Part shown: piece by piece, positions 34,471-46,241 of the stretch
Position numbering within the stretch: position 1 is the first letter of the stretch
How the letters are laid out: each line of letters opens with the position of its first letter
Assembly (NCBI RefSeq): GCF_004197395.1
Contig: NZ_SELS01000016.1
Location: 62,001 to 126,000, forward strand
Origin: Paraburkholderia sp. UYCP14C
GTDB taxonomy: Bacteria > Pseudomonadota > Gammaproteobacteria > Burkholderiales > Burkholderiaceae
Direction: 5' to 3'
Length of the DNA: 64,000 nucleotides
Program-made: the position numbers and the translations under genes
Notes under the pieces: generated by a model
The model's database searches: none
The model's input: the letters and a program-made list of their open reading frames with translations, nothing else
Told to the model about the DNA's origin: nothing

Positions 34471-34863
34471 ATGTCTTCGCATCCGTTCGCCGGATCGTTC
34501 GATCTGGAAACCGCGTTCGGTGATGTGTCGGATTATTGGTCGCCGAAAGTCGTCGCACGGATCAACGATCAGTATGTGAAGGTGGCTAAAGTGCGCGGGC
34601 AACTCGTGTGGCACGACCACGAGCACGAGGATGAACTGTTCTTCGTCGTGCGCGGCCATCTGAAGATCGAATATGAGGGCGGACGCCTCGTCGATTTGCC
34701 CGCGGGCTCGATGCATGTGGTGCCGCGCGGCACGCTGCACAATCCAGTCGCGGACGACGAATGCTGGATCGTGCTGATCGAGCCCGTGCAGACAAAGCAT
34801 ACGGGGAACGTGGAATCACCATTGACGAGAACGATCGAAGAGCAGTTGCGCGGATCACGCTGA
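34471..34863 (+). CDS. Small cupin-domain protein
   Basis: A 130-residue single-domain cupin starting ATG 34471 with GGAGAT upstream. The metal motif is VWHDHEHEDELFFVVRGHLKIEY (two His, Glu and the ELF core) and the second half is MHVVPRGTLHNPVADDE. The start is fixed by the LysE gene ending at 34468; an earlier in-frame ATG at 33868 runs through the LysE gene in another frame. Function unknown; such cupins often bind small ligands or isomerise sugars. Confidence 0.82.
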   Translation: MSSHPFAGSFDLETAFGDVSDYWSPKVVARINDQYVKVAKVRGQLVWHDHEHEDELFFVVRGHLKIEYEGGRLVDLPAGSMHVVPRGTLHNPVADDECWIVLIEPVQTKHTGNVESPLTRTIEEQLRGSR

Positions 34864-34865
34864 CT

Positions 34866-34998
34866 TCAGATGACCGCGCATGAAAAAAACAGTTCGTTTT
34901 CCTGTGTATGCTCGTGCCACACGAGCCGTGCGCACATATTTGCAATCTTCACGTATTGATCGTTGACCTGCATGACGACTTTCTGCCTGCGAGAGTAG
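34866..34998 (-). pseudogene. Inverted decayed cupin fragment
   Basis: Read on the minus strand it gives MQVNDQYVKIANMCARLVWH, then EHTQENELFF, and then a frameshift in a T-run. This matches the intact cupin (RINDQYVKVAKVRGQLVWHD..EDELFF). The fragment ends three bases after the intact gene's stop, so the two copies are tail to tail. Confidence 0.7.
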
Positions 34999-35049
34999 GG
35001 GGCGGCGTCGAAACTTCAAACCCGCCGCCCCCTTCTCGACGAGACAGAC

Positions 35050-36150
35050 TCAGGCGAACAACTTTCGCGGCCCACTGGGTTGAGAGCGAAGATACTGTTT
35101 CGGCGCCCTGACTTGAGCCCCAAAGTGAGCGGCAGCGTGCCAGGGCCAGCGAGGGTCGAAGAGCACGGCCCGAGCAAGCGCGATCAGATCGGCGTCTCCC
35201 GCGCCGAGAATGGCTTCGGCTTGTTCGAACCCGGTGATCATGCCGACGGCGATGACGGGGAGCGTCGTCGCCTGCTTCACTGCCCGCGCGAACGGAACCT
35301 GATAGCCGGGCCCGACCGGAATTTGCGGGGCTGGGTCCGAGCCGCCGCTCGAGACGTTGATCGCGGCACAACCCCTGGCCTCCAGGGCGTGGACAAAAGC
35401 GATCGCGTCCTGCACGGACCACCCGCCGTCCACCCAGTCGGTAGCGGATATCCGCATCGTAACGGGGCGATCGTGCGAGAACGCGTCCCGCACGGCCTCG
35501 AAGACCTCGAGTGGAAAGCGCATCCGGTTTTCCAATGAGCCGCCGTATTCGTCGTCCCTGTGGTTCGACAGCGGCGAGAGGAATTGATGCAGCAGGTAGC
35601 CGTGCCCACCGAGGATCTGAATGAAGTTCAACCCAAGCCGTGAGGCGCGCCGTGCTGCGGCCGCGAAGGCGTTGCGAATCGCGGCCAGGCCATCGCGGTC
35701 CAACGCGATGGGCGGTGTCTCGCCGGCCGCAAAAGCAACCGGCGATGGGCCATAGGTGTTCCAACCATTTGAGTGATCAGATGGAATCTGCGCACCTCCG
35801 TCCCACAATTTCTGCCGGGACCCTTTCCGGCCAGCATGGTTGAGCTGGATTCCAACGGGCGTGTCGGACCACCGCCGAACGGCCTGCAGCACTCGCGCCA
35901 TGGAGGCTTCGCAGTCGTCCGAATAGAGCCCCACGTCACCATAGCTGGTGCGTCCGTCGGGGCTGACCGCGGTCCCCTCGATAGTGAGTGCAGCCGCGCC
36001 TGATATCGCCAACTGGCCGAGGTGCATCAGGTGCCAATCGCTCACCTGGCCGTCTTCGGCCGAGTACTGGGCCATCGGGGCGATCACGATCCGGTTGGCT
36101 AGTTTCAGGTTGCCGACTTGTATCGGCGTGAACAGCGTCGGGTCGCTCAT
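35050..36150 (-). CDS. Old yellow enzyme family flavin oxidoreductase (YqjM/XenA type)
   Basis: A 366-residue FMN-dependent ene-reductase-like barrel. It shows TPIQVGNLKLANRIVIAPM, NHAGRKG (residues 104-110), HGYLLHQFLSPLSNHRDDEYGGSLENR and the C-terminal GAGDADLIALARAVL. Two active-site residues differ from YqjM/XenA: the cysteine that tunes the flavin (APMCxY) is Ala27 here, and the first His of the HAAH pair is Leu180 (ILGGHGY), with the second kept as H183. Altered substrate or reactivity is expected. Its ATG overlaps the stop of an SDR relic. Confidence 0.85.
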   Translation of the reverse strand: MSDPTLFTPIQVGNLKLANRIVIAPMAQYSAEDGQVSDWHLMHLGQLAISGAAALTIEGTAVSPDGRTSYGDVGLYSDDCEASMARVLQAVRRWSDTPVGIQLNHAGRKGSRQKLWDGGAQIPSDHSNGWNTYGPSPVAFAAGETPPIALDRDGLAAIRNAFAAAARRASRLGLNFIQILGGHGYLLHQFLSPLSNHRDDEYGGSLENRMRFPLEVFEAVRDAFSHDRPVTMRISATDWVDGGWSVQDAIAFVHALEARGCAAINVSSGGSDPAPQIPVGPGYQVPFARAVKQATTLPVIAVGMITGFEQAEAILGAGDADLIALARAVLFDPRWPWHAAAHFGAQVRAPKQYLRSQPSGPRKLFA

Positions 36151-36248
36151 AGAGCGCCTTTGGCGGCGACAGGCCGCGGGGCGATCGGCAAACCGACCCC
36201 ACCGGTTGCGCCGCTAGTGACGGCGACTTCGCCTGCGAGAGTGGACAT
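36147..36248 (-). pseudogene. SDR 5'-end relic overlapping the OYE start
   Basis: The 33-residue frame MSTLAGEVAVTSGATGGVGL and 13 more residues matches the first residues of the SDR at 31096-31836 (MSTLAGKIAVISGATTGIGL). It ends in TGA, which shares four bases with the ATG of the OYE gene (ATGA). It may now act as a leader peptide coupled to OYE translation. Confidence 0.65.
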
Positions 36249-36453
36249 GGAAATCTCCTGTCTGGTGATGAGTGACAGGTAGATCGTAGTTCCCAGATAC
36301 CGGAGTGATAATTCGCAGATTTTTCATAAGGCCAATTCCGCACGAGAATAGGCGTGAGCTGGTCTTTCTGGCTGAACCCGGGCCTCCAGCTCGATCCACT
36401 TTGAAGAAGCTCGCCGAAAGCCTCGTGCTTCGCCTCATGCCACCTGCTTCGCG

Positions 36454-38097
36454 TCATGCCACCTGCGCGCCGCCATCGTTAGACGCCTTGCGCTCGAGCA
36501 GCGGATAGGCGAGCGCGCAGATATGCGACTGGATCCGCACGAGGTCGCGCAGCACGTCGAGATGGAGTGAGCTCGACGCGATACTGTCGGGCTTGCCCTC
36601 GCGCAGGCGGCCGAGATGAGAATCCCGCGCGGCGCGCTCGAGACGCCGCAGCGCCTGTTTGTCCTCGAGCAACTGCTCCGCGGTCTGCGTCCTTCCCGAT
36701 ACGAGCAGCGCCTGAGCCCGATGAAAACTGTCGATCACCAACTGGTGCAGCGCGCGCAAGTCTTCGGCGCCTTCGGCCGAAAAGCTCACCTGTGCCTTGA
36801 TCTTTTTCTGCGCCAGTTCCATCAGATTCTTGTCGACGATATCGCCGATATGCTCGAGGTTGATCACGGAAGTCATGATCGCCGACGCCCAGCGCCGGTC
36901 TTCGTCGTCGAGCGTTTCGCGCGTCACTTCGGTGACGTAGCTCTTGATCGCATCGTGCAGCATATCCACGGCGTCGTCGCGGGCCGCGATCTCGTTCACC
37001 GCGCGGCGGTCGTTGGCGATCAGCACCGGCACGCTCGCGCACAGCATCGCTTCGACGATATCGCCCATCCGGATCAATTCGCGAGTCGCGCATGCAAGTG
37101 CCTGCGAGGGCACCCGCAACGCGGCTTCGTCGAGGTAGCGCGGCGCGTCGCCGTTTTCGGCGGCGCTCGGTGCCGGCAGCAGCCGTTCGAGAAGTCGCGC
37201 GACAGGATCGAGCAGCCCGATGAAGACCACGGCGATCATCACGTTCACGCCCGTGTGGAAGTCGGCGATCGCACGGCCGGGGCTGTCGTAGACCTGCTGC
37301 AGCAGCGATGCGAGCGGCGAGCACACGGCGAGCATCAGCACGCACACGCCACCGCGCAGCACGAGGTTGCCGCCCGGCAGGCGCCTGCGGCTGCGGTCAG
37401 CGCCCTTCGCGGCCTCGAAATACGGATTGAGCGCGCTGCCCACGTTCGCGCCGAGCACCATCGCGATCGCCGTGTCCATCGGCACGGTATGCAGATTCGC
37501 GAGCGACATCACGAACAGGACGACCGGAATGCTCGAATGCGCGGCCCACGTGAGCACGCACGCGAGCGCCGCGTTCAGCACGGGCTCGCCTGCCAGCGCG
37601 CCGAGCACCGTGCGCAGCGCAGGGGCGCTCTCGGCGGGTTGCACGGTCGAAACGAGCAGCGTGAGCGCAAGCAGCATCAAGCCGAGCCCGATCGACGCGC
37701 GGCCGATGTCGCGATTGCGCGAGCCTTTGCCCTTCTCGAAGAGCGTCATGCCGACCAGCAGACAGACCGGCGAGATCCAGCTCAGATCGAGCGAGAACGC
37801 CTGCACGATCAGCGTCGAGCCGACGTTGGCGCCCAGCATGATGGCGAGACCGGTAACAGGCCGCATCAAACCGCGTGCCGCGAACGACGACGCGATCATG
37901 CCGGTCGCGGTGCTGCTCTGCAGCGCGCCGGTGATTGCGAGCCCGGCGCAGAACGCGTTCAGCCGGTTGCCGAGACTCCTCGCCATGAAGCGCTTGAGCG
38001 AGGCGCCGAACGCGCGCATCAGGCCGGACTCGACCATATGTAGGCCCCACGTCAGCAGCGCGACGCCGCCCGCGAGATGAAGCACGATCATGATCAT
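36454..38097 (-). CDS. Na/Pi cotransporter family protein with PhoU-like tail
   Basis: A 547-residue membrane protein. Residues ~1-300 hold the inverted-repeat transport core with two signature motifs: GALQSSTATGMIASSFAARG and, in the second repeat, WAAHSSIPVVLF; LGANVGS occurs in both halves. The C-terminal ~200 residues are helical and PhoU-like (MGDIVEAMLCASV, VINLEHIGDIVDKNLMELA). Related bacterial proteins move phosphate, some outward. It follows the AEP operon on the same strand, so it may balance the phosphate that PhnA releases. Confidence 0.85.
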   Translation of the reverse strand: MIMIVLHLAGGVALLTWGLHMVESGLMRAFGASLKRFMARSLGNRLNAFCAGLAITGALQSSTATGMIASSFAARGLMRPVTGLAIMLGANVGSTLIVQAFSLDLSWISPVCLLVGMTLFEKGKGSRNRDIGRASIGLGLMLLALTLLVSTVQPAESAPALRTVLGALAGEPVLNAALACVLTWAAHSSIPVVLFVMSLANLHTVPMDTAIAMVLGANVGSALNPYFEAAKGADRSRRRLPGGNLVLRGGVCVLMLAVCSPLASLLQQVYDSPGRAIADFHTGVNVMIAVVFIGLLDPVARLLERLLPAPSAAENGDAPRYLDEAALRVPSQALACATRELIRMGDIVEAMLCASVPVLIANDRRAVNEIAARDDAVDMLHDAIKSYVTEVTRETLDDEDRRWASAIMTSVINLEHIGDIVDKNLMELAQKKIKAQVSFSAEGAEDLRALHQLVIDSFHRAQALLVSGRTQTAEQLLEDKQALRRLERAARDSHLGRLREGKPDSIASSSLHLDVLRDLVRIQSHICALAYPLLERKASNDGGAQVA

Positions 38098-38134
38098 CTT
38101 GCACCTCCCTGTTTGTTTTTCTTGTGCACTTCTT

Positions 38135-38326
38135 TCAGACCCGGGCAGTACCCGGCGAGATTGCCTCCTCGAATATCTGTAGTGCCTCCAGCCTCTGCGC
38201 AGGTGTGACGGTGAGCCGCGGCGTGAGCGTCAGCACGTTGCCCATCGTCGTCTTGAACGACAGTCCCCGGTCGAGCGCGCGATGCAACACGGCCTCCGCG
38301 AGATCGGCATCGGGCGTCGCCATCAT
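38135..38326 (-). pseudogene. C-terminal fragment of a class III aminotransferase
   Basis: The 63-residue frame contains DADLAEAVLHRALDRGLSFK, then TTMGNVLTLTPRLTVTPAQR. This matches the C-terminal end of class III (GABA or ornithine-type) aminotransferases and nothing else of the enzyme is present. It starts overlapping the phnV stop codon (ATGATGG) with codon usage like its neighbours. Probably a deletion remnant; a short expressed peptide cannot be excluded. Confidence 0.6.
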
Positions 38327-39123
38327 CCGCGCACCATTGCACGGTTCGAGATGCGCGAGAGCCCCATCAACACGGCGAGCGTGCCGATACCGAGGATCAT
38401 CGTGAGCGTCGCGGCATCGAAGATCGCACCGCGGTCCGACAGCGCGAAGATGCCGACCGGCAGCGTGACCCAGCCCGGCGGATAGATCATCAGCGTCGCG
38501 CCGAGCTCGCCCATCGACATCGCGAAGCTCAGGCTGAACGATGCGAGCAGGTAGGGCGCGACGAGCGGCAGCGTCACGCGCGAGAGCTGGTAGAACGGCC
38601 GCGCGCCGAGGCTCTGTGCCACCTCGCCGTATTCCGGCGCGACTCGCGCAAGCCCGGCCGCCACGTTGCCGTAGGTGAACGCCGAGATCAGCAGGAAGTG
38701 CGCGATGAAGACGATCGTCGCCGTGCCGTTGAGCAACACCGGCGGCCGGCTGAACGCGACCAGCAAGCCGAGCCCGATCGACACCGACGGCACCGCGCTC
38801 GGCACGAAGAAGATCACGTCGAGCACGCGGCGCGGCAGGCCCTTCATGCGCCGCAGCGCGAGCGCGGCCCACGTGCCGCTCACGAGCGCCGCGACGCTCG
38901 CGACCACCCCCGTCAGCACGCTCACGCGCAGCTGGCTTGCCGAATCGGTATGGAACACCCGCGCGTAGTGCTCGAGTGTCAGGTGGCTCGGCAGGATACC
39001 GTTCCACTGTCCGCTGATGCTGGCGAGCGCGATCATCGCGACCGGCAGCCCGTAGACCGCGCAGAACAGCAACGCCGTGCCGCCCCACGTCAGCCATTTA
39101 CCCCATTTAGCCCAGAGCAGCAC
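38323..39123 (-). CDS. phnV: 2-AEP ABC transporter permease PhnV
   Basis: A 266-residue inner-membrane permease with six predicted helices. The EAA-type loop is EYGEVAQSLGARPFYQLSRVTLPLV near residue 175. The start is the GTG at 39123 (VLLWAKWGKW), which overlaps the end of phnU by 17 bases. It pairs with PhnU to form the AEP channel energised by PhnT. Identity rests on the gene order phnS-T-U-V and on the adjacent AEP-degradation genes. Confidence 0.85.
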   Translation of the reverse strand: MLLWAKWGKWLTWGGTALLFCAVYGLPVAMIALASISGQWNGILPSHLTLEHYARVFHTDSASQLRVSVLTGVVASVAALVSGTWAALALRRMKGLPRRVLDVIFFVPSAVPSVSIGLGLLVAFSRPPVLLNGTATIVFIAHFLLISAFTYGNVAAGLARVAPEYGEVAQSLGARPFYQLSRVTLPLVAPYLLASFSLSFAMSMGELGATLMIYPPGWVTLPVGIFALSDRGAIFDAATLTMILGIGTLAVLMGLSRISNRAMVRG

Positions 39124-39991
39124 GGCGACCTCCGCAAAGTGACACGACGGCCCGGTAGCAGGCATAGAGCCCGAGCGACAGCGCGATATTGACGACGGCG
39201 ATCACACACGCCGTGGTGTAGTCGAATTCCTGGATCGCCTTGTCGTAGATCAGCAGAGGCAGCGTGATCACGTCTTTCGCGCCGATGAAGAGCACGATGC
39301 CGAACTCGTTGACGGTCAGCAGCAGACACAGGCTGCCGCCCGCCAACAATGCCGGCAACGCGGCGGGCAGGATGATCTGCCTGATGATGCGCAGCGGCCG
39401 CGCGCCGAGGCTGCCCGCCATCTCGATCTGCGCGCCGTCGATCTGCGAGAAGCACGCGAGCAGCGGCCGCATGATGAACGGCGTATAGACCGTGATCTCC
39501 GACAGCACGACACCCCACTGCGTGTACAGGAAGTTGAGCGGCGGCAGCGGCAGGTGGAACGCTTCCATCAGCGACTGGTTCAGCAGTCCGGCCGAACCGT
39601 ACACGAAGGTGAACGCGAGCGCGACGAGGAAGGTGGGCAGCGCGATGAACGTATCGATGAGCCGGCCCACGAAACGCGCGCCCGGGAACGGCACGAACGC
39701 GATCACGAGCGAGAACACGAAGCCGAGCACGAGGCATCCCGCCGAGGCCGATATCGCGATCGCGATCGTGTGATAAAGCCCGCTCAGAAACTGGCGCGAG
39801 CGCAGCACGTGCTCGAAGTTCGCGAACGACAGCACATGCTGGTCGCCGCCCAGCGCCTGCACGACGATCAGCCCGAACGGGTAGAAGAACAGCGCGGCGA
39901 GCACCGCGAGCGGCGGCGCGATCCACAGGCCGCCCAGTCCCGTGGCCGGCGCCCGCACGCGGGCCGGCGGCGCAATGACGATATCAGCCAT
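39107..39991 (-). CDS. phnU: 2-AEP ABC transporter permease PhnU
   Basis: A 294-residue permease starting MADIVIAPPARVRAP. It has about six membrane segments and the cytoplasmic EAA loop GAQIEMAGSLGARPLRIIRQIILPAA. It overlaps phnT by eight bases and phnV by 17, indicating tight translational coupling. The ATG at 39991 is preferred over the upstream frame to 40114, which runs inside phnT. Confidence 0.85.
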   Translation of the reverse strand: MADIVIAPPARVRAPATGLGGLWIAPPLAVLAALFFYPFGLIVVQALGGDQHVLSFANFEHVLRSRQFLSGLYHTIAIAISASAGCLVLGFVFSLVIAFVPFPGARFVGRLIDTFIALPTFLVALAFTFVYGSAGLLNQSLMEAFHLPLPPLNFLYTQWGVVLSEITVYTPFIMRPLLACFSQIDGAQIEMAGSLGARPLRIIRQIILPAALPALLAGGSLCLLLTVNEFGIVLFIGAKDVITLPLLIYDKAIQEFDYTTACVIAVVNIALSLGLYACYRAVVSLCGGRRAALG

Positions 39992-41159
39992 GACGCTCAG
40001 CCTCCGGTACGAGAGTGACATCCGCGGGGTCGAAACGTACGCTGAGCGCCGCGCCCGGCTCCGGCGGTTCGGCGAGCGGCGCGCAGGTGAGCCGCAGCAT
40101 CTCGCCTTCGACATCGAGCGCGATGCTGTGCATTTCGCCGAGCCACTGCACGCTGACGACGACCCCCGTCAATTCGTTCAGGCGTTGACCTTCGCCGGCT
40201 GGCGCGCCGCCGCCCGCAACGGAGTGCAGATGGTGCGGCCGCACGCACACGAAGCAGGCGGCGCCGGCCGCGAGTCCGTGATGGTTGCAGCCTTCGAGCA
40301 GGTGGCCGTGAAAGCGCACGCGGGCGCGCCCGTCGGCCAGCGGTTCGAGCTGCTGCGCCGGCAGCACGTTCGCGCGGCCGAGGAACTCGGCGGCGAAGCG
40401 GTTCGGCGGATGACGATAAAGCCCCTGCGCGTCGCCGTAAGCGACCAGGTGGCCGTCGCGCATGATGCCGATGTGGTTCGCGAGGGTCAGCGCCTCGGTC
40501 TGGTCGTGCGTCACGTACAGCACCGTGAGCGACGGCAGGGTGCGGTGCAGCTTCGCGAGTTCGTCGAGCATCGAGCGGCGGATCTGCGCGTCGAGCGCGG
40601 ACAGCGGCTCGTCGAGCAGCAGCACCTGCGGACGGATCGCGAGCGCGCGGGCGATCGCCACGCGCTGCTGCTGGCCGCCCGACAGCTCGCGCGGATAGCG
40701 CTTCGCATACTTCGCCATGCCGACGAGGCCGAGGCACTCGGGCACCCGCTCGCGAATCACCTCGGCGTCCGCGCCGCGGGCACGCAGCCCGAAGGCGACG
40801 TTGTCCTCGACGCGCATATGCGGAAACAGCGCGTAGTTCTGCACCACCATGCCGATGTTGCGTGCGTACGGCGGCAGCCGGGTCACGTCGCGATCGCCGA
40901 TGGTGATGCGCCCGGCGCTCGGCTGCACGAAGCCGGCGACGGCGCGCAATGCGGTCGTCTTGCCGGAGCCGGACGGGCCGATCAGCGCGACGATCTCGCC
41001 GGGCTTCACGGTAAGCGTCAGAGATTCGAGAATGGTCTGGCTGCCGTAAGCCACCGACACGCCTTCGAAACCGATGCCGCTCGCTGCGTGCGCGATGACG
41101 GCCGGGGAAGCGGAGGCGCGCCGCTGCGGCCCCCTTTCCATGGTCATGGTGTTTGCCAT
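39984..41159 (-). CDS. phnT: 2-AEP ABC transporter ATP-binding protein PhnT
   Basis: A 391-residue ATPase. The Walker A is GPSGSGKTT near residue 61, the Q-loop VVQNYALFPHM, the signature LSGGQQQRVAIARAL, the Walker B LLLDEPLSALD and the H-loop THDQTEAL. A TOBE-like domain from ~290 (FVCVRPHHLH) follows. It belongs to the spermidine/iron-type CUT1-like group that serves PhnS. It starts 22 bases after phnS. Confidence 0.88.
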   Translation of the reverse strand: MANTMTMERGPQRRASASPAVIAHAASGIGFEGVSVAYGSQTILESLTLTVKPGEIVALIGPSGSGKTTALRAVAGFVQPSAGRITIGDRDVTRLPPYARNIGMVVQNYALFPHMRVEDNVAFGLRARGADAEVIRERVPECLGLVGMAKYAKRYPRELSGGQQQRVAIARALAIRPQVLLLDEPLSALDAQIRRSMLDELAKLHRTLPSLTVLYVTHDQTEALTLANHIGIMRDGHLVAYGDAQGLYRHPPNRFAAEFLGRANVLPAQQLEPLADGRARVRFHGHLLEGCNHHGLAAGAACFVCVRPHHLHSVAGGGAPAGEGQRLNELTGVVVSVQWLGEMHSIALDVEGEMLRLTCAPLAEPPEPGAALSVRFDPADVTLVPEAERHG

Positions 41160-41181
41160 TAGTCGCTCGTCGGTAGCCTGG

Positions 41182-42219
41182 TTAGTCGATGGAAATCGCC
41201 TGGTTGTAGGCGGCCACGTCGGGACGCAGCTCCTGGAGAACCTGGTTCCAATCGGGTTGCCAGATGTCGACGCCCTTCAGCAACGTGTTCAACGCCTGGA
41301 AGTTGCTGTCCGTCGGATGCACATCCGTGCGCACCGGGAAGCCGTATGCCACCTTGCTGACCTCCTGCTGCGCCGGCGCGCTCAACAGGAAGTCGATCAG
41401 CTTCTTGCCGTTGCCGGCATGCGGTGCGCTCGCCACGAGACCGACGTAGTAGGGCAACGCGAAGGTCGTGCGGCGGCCATCGGGACCGGCCGGGAAGAAC
41501 ATCGCGACGTTCGGGTTGTCGCGCATCTGCGCGAGGTTCATCTGCATATCGCCGTTGGCCACGAAGAGCTCGCCCTTGTTGACGAGCGCCGTGAGCTTGC
41601 CGGTCGAAGCGGAGGGCCCGAGGTTGTTGGTCTGCAGCTTGCGCAGATATTCGAAGCCGGCCGGCTTGCCGCCGAACGCGTGGAAGGTCCCCAGCATCAG
41701 CGCCGTGCCGTCGCCGGCTTGCCCCGGCGTCGAGTACTGGATCTTCTGCTTGAACTGCGGCGCGAGCAGGTCTGCATAGGTCCTGGGCGGACTCTTCAGC
41801 ACCGCCGAGTTGTAGATGAAGCTCGGATAGTTGCCGACCATCGCGTAGTAGAGGCCTTTCGGATCCTTGTCGTGCGTCTCGATCCTGTCGGCGCCCGCCG
41901 GCGAGTAGGACTGCAACAGGCCGTCAGCCGCGGCTTTCTGCATGAAGGGCGGCAGCGTCACGAGCACGTCCGCCTGGGTGTTGGACTTCTCTTTGCTCAG
42001 CCGGTCCACCACGCCGCTCGAGCCGGCCTCGATGTACTGCACCTTGATGCCGGTCGCCTTCGTAAAGGCTTCGAACTGGTTGCCGAGCCAGCTCGGCGAA
42101 CCGTCGTGCAAACCATCCGCGGCATAGATGGTCACGACGTCGGACTGTGCGTAGAGGGGGGGCGTTGCCATGACGAGCGCGCAGGCAGCCAGGGCGATCA
42201 GACGAGTTTTCATATCCAT
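41182..42219 (-). CDS. phnS: 2-AEP-binding periplasmic protein PhnS
   Basis: A 345-residue solute-binding protein with the signal peptide MDMKTRLIALAACALVMATP, cut near LYAQS. The mature protein has type-II periplasmic-binding-protein features: VVTIYAADGLHDGSPSWLGNQFE, QADVLVTLPPFMQKA, and YVGLVASAPHAGNGKKLIDF. Translation could also start at the second Met (42213). It lies between the degradation gene phnY and phnTUV. Confidence 0.85.
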   Translation of the reverse strand: MDMKTRLIALAACALVMATPPLYAQSDVVTIYAADGLHDGSPSWLGNQFEAFTKATGIKVQYIEAGSSGVVDRLSKEKSNTQADVLVTLPPFMQKAAADGLLQSYSPAGADRIETHDKDPKGLYYAMVGNYPSFIYNSAVLKSPPRTYADLLAPQFKQKIQYSTPGQAGDGTALMLGTFHAFGGKPAGFEYLRKLQTNNLGPSASTGKLTALVNKGELFVANGDMQMNLAQMRDNPNVAMFFPAGPDGRRTTFALPYYVGLVASAPHAGNGKKLIDFLLSAPAQQEVSKVAYGFPVRTDVHPTDSNFQALNTLLKGVDIWQPDWNQVLQELRPDVAAYNQAISID

Positions 42220-42274
42220 CCTTTCTTGCGTTGAGTTCGGATGAGGTCAGCATGTCACCTGGTCGTGCGGCGGG

Positions 42275-43723
42275 TCACTCCCAGGGCATCGACCAGGTCC
42301 GCACGTTGGAGTAACTCTTCATTGCCTCGACCATGCCCTCCTTGTAACCGTTGCCTGAATCCTTGATGCCCCCGAATGGCGACATCTCCGTGCGATAGCC
42401 GGGCACTTCCCACACGTTCACGGTGCCGACCTCCAGTTCCCTGACGAAGCGCGTGATGTAGTCGAGCCGGTTTGTGCAGACGCCGGACGACAGGCCGTAC
42501 GCCGTCGAGTTCGAAACCCGGATCACTTCCTCGATCGCATCGGGCACGCGGATGATCGGGATCACCGGGCCGAAGGTCTCCTCGCGCACCAGCTCGCAGT
42601 CGTACGGCACGTGGTCGACGACGGTCGGATGGAACAGCGCGCCCTGGCGCGGCGCGCCGTAAAGCACACGGGCACCATGGGTCTGCGCGTCGGCCACGCG
42701 TCGCTCGAACAGTTGCGCGGATGCCTCGTTGATGACGGTGCCCACGTCGACTGTCGGATCCATCGGGCAACCGCACTTGAGCTTTTTCGCATGCACAAGC
42801 ACGCGCTCGACGAACGCGTCGGCCACGCTCTGCACCACGAGAATCCGCTTGACCGCCGTGCAGCGCTGCCCCGAATTTTTCGTCGCGCCGGTTACCGCGA
42901 GCTGCGCGGCCTTGTCGAGATCGGCGTCCTCCATCACGATCAGCGGATCGTTGCCGCCGAGTTCCAGCACGGTGCGGCGATAACCCGCGTGCTGCGCGAT
43001 GTATTTGCCGACGCGCACGGAGCCCGTGAACGTGACGAGGTCACAGTGCGGATCGGTGATCATCGCGTCACCCATCGTGCGCGGATTGCCGGTGACGACG
43101 CTCAGCATCTCCGGCGGCAGGCCCGCTTCGTAGAGCACGTCGGCCAGCGCGAGCGCCGTGAGCGGCGTGAGCTCGGTGGGCTTGAGCACCACGCGGTTGT
43201 TGGTGGCGATCGCGGGCGCCAGCTTGTGGCTCACCATGTTCAGCGGATGATTGAACGGCGTGATCGCCGAGATCACGCCGAGCAGCGGCAGCCGCGTGGT
43301 GAAAATCTTGCGGTTCTTGCCGTTCGGACTGATATCGCAGGAATAGATCTCGCCGTCGTCCCTGATCGTGAGCTGCGCCGCGAACGACCACACATCGTAG
43401 GCGCGGCTTGCTTCGTAAAGCCCGTCTTTCCAGCACAGCCCCGACTCCGCGGTGATCAGGCGTGCGAAGTCTTCTTTGCGTTCGCTCAGAATCTCGGCCG
43501 TGCGCTGCAGGATGCGCTGACGCTCGAAGCGCGTGAGCCGCGGCTTGAATGCGTGCGCTTTCGCGAACGCCTGCTGCACGTGTTCGGGACGACCCGCGGG
43601 CACGGTGCCGACGACCTCGTTCGTGTAGGGGTTGAAGACTTCGATCAGCTCGTCGGTGCTCGTGTGCTGGCCGGCGATGCGCATCGATTCCTGCCTGATG
43701 GCGGGTTTGGTCATGACGTTCAT
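42275..43723 (-). CDS. phnY: Phosphonoacetaldehyde dehydrogenase PhnY
   Basis: Oxidises phosphonoacetaldehyde to phosphonoacetate with NAD+. A 482-residue aldehyde dehydrogenase with catalytic C288 in [10 protein letters not shown], general base E254 in LELGGND, oxyanion Asn in TPFNHPLN (~158) and cofactor Lys in [30 protein letters not shown] is typical of the phosphonoacetaldehyde group. It lies between phnA and phnS, as expected in the hydrolytic AEP pathway via phosphonoacetate. Confidence 0.9.
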   Translation of the reverse strand: MNVMTKPAIRQESMRIAGQHTSTDELIEVFNPYTNEVVGTVPAGRPEHVQQAFAKAHAFKPRLTRFERQRILQRTAEILSERKEDFARLITAESGLCWKDGLYEASRAYDVWSFAAQLTIRDDGEIYSCDISPNGKNRKIFTTRLPLLGVISAITPFNHPLNMVSHKLAPAIATNNRVVLKPTELTPLTALALADVLYEAGLPPEMLSVVTGNPRTMGDAMITDPHCDLVTFTGSVRVGKYIAQHAGYRRTVLELGGNDPLIVMEDADLDKAAQLAVTGATKNSGQRCTAVKRILVVQSVADAFVERVLVHAKKLKCGCPMDPTVDVGTVINEASAQLFERRVADAQTHGARVLYGAPRQGALFHPTVVDHVPYDCELVREETFGPVIPIIRVPDAIEEVIRVSNSTAYGLSSGVCTNRLDYITRFVRELEVGTVNVWEVPGYRTEMSPFGGIKDSGNGYKEGMVEAMKSYSNVRTWSMPWE

Positions 43724-43800
43724 CGAATACCTCGTTCAATGATCCGGTGGGGTCCGCGTGTCGCCGCGAGAAACGGGGCGCGCGGGCTGTGATCGACGCG

Positions 43801-46241
<2,441 letters not shown>

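Noticed and set aside
33868-34863. A 331-residue frame joining LysE region and cupin
   Set aside because: Its first half reads LysE DNA in the wrong frame. Only the cupin part from 34471 is real.
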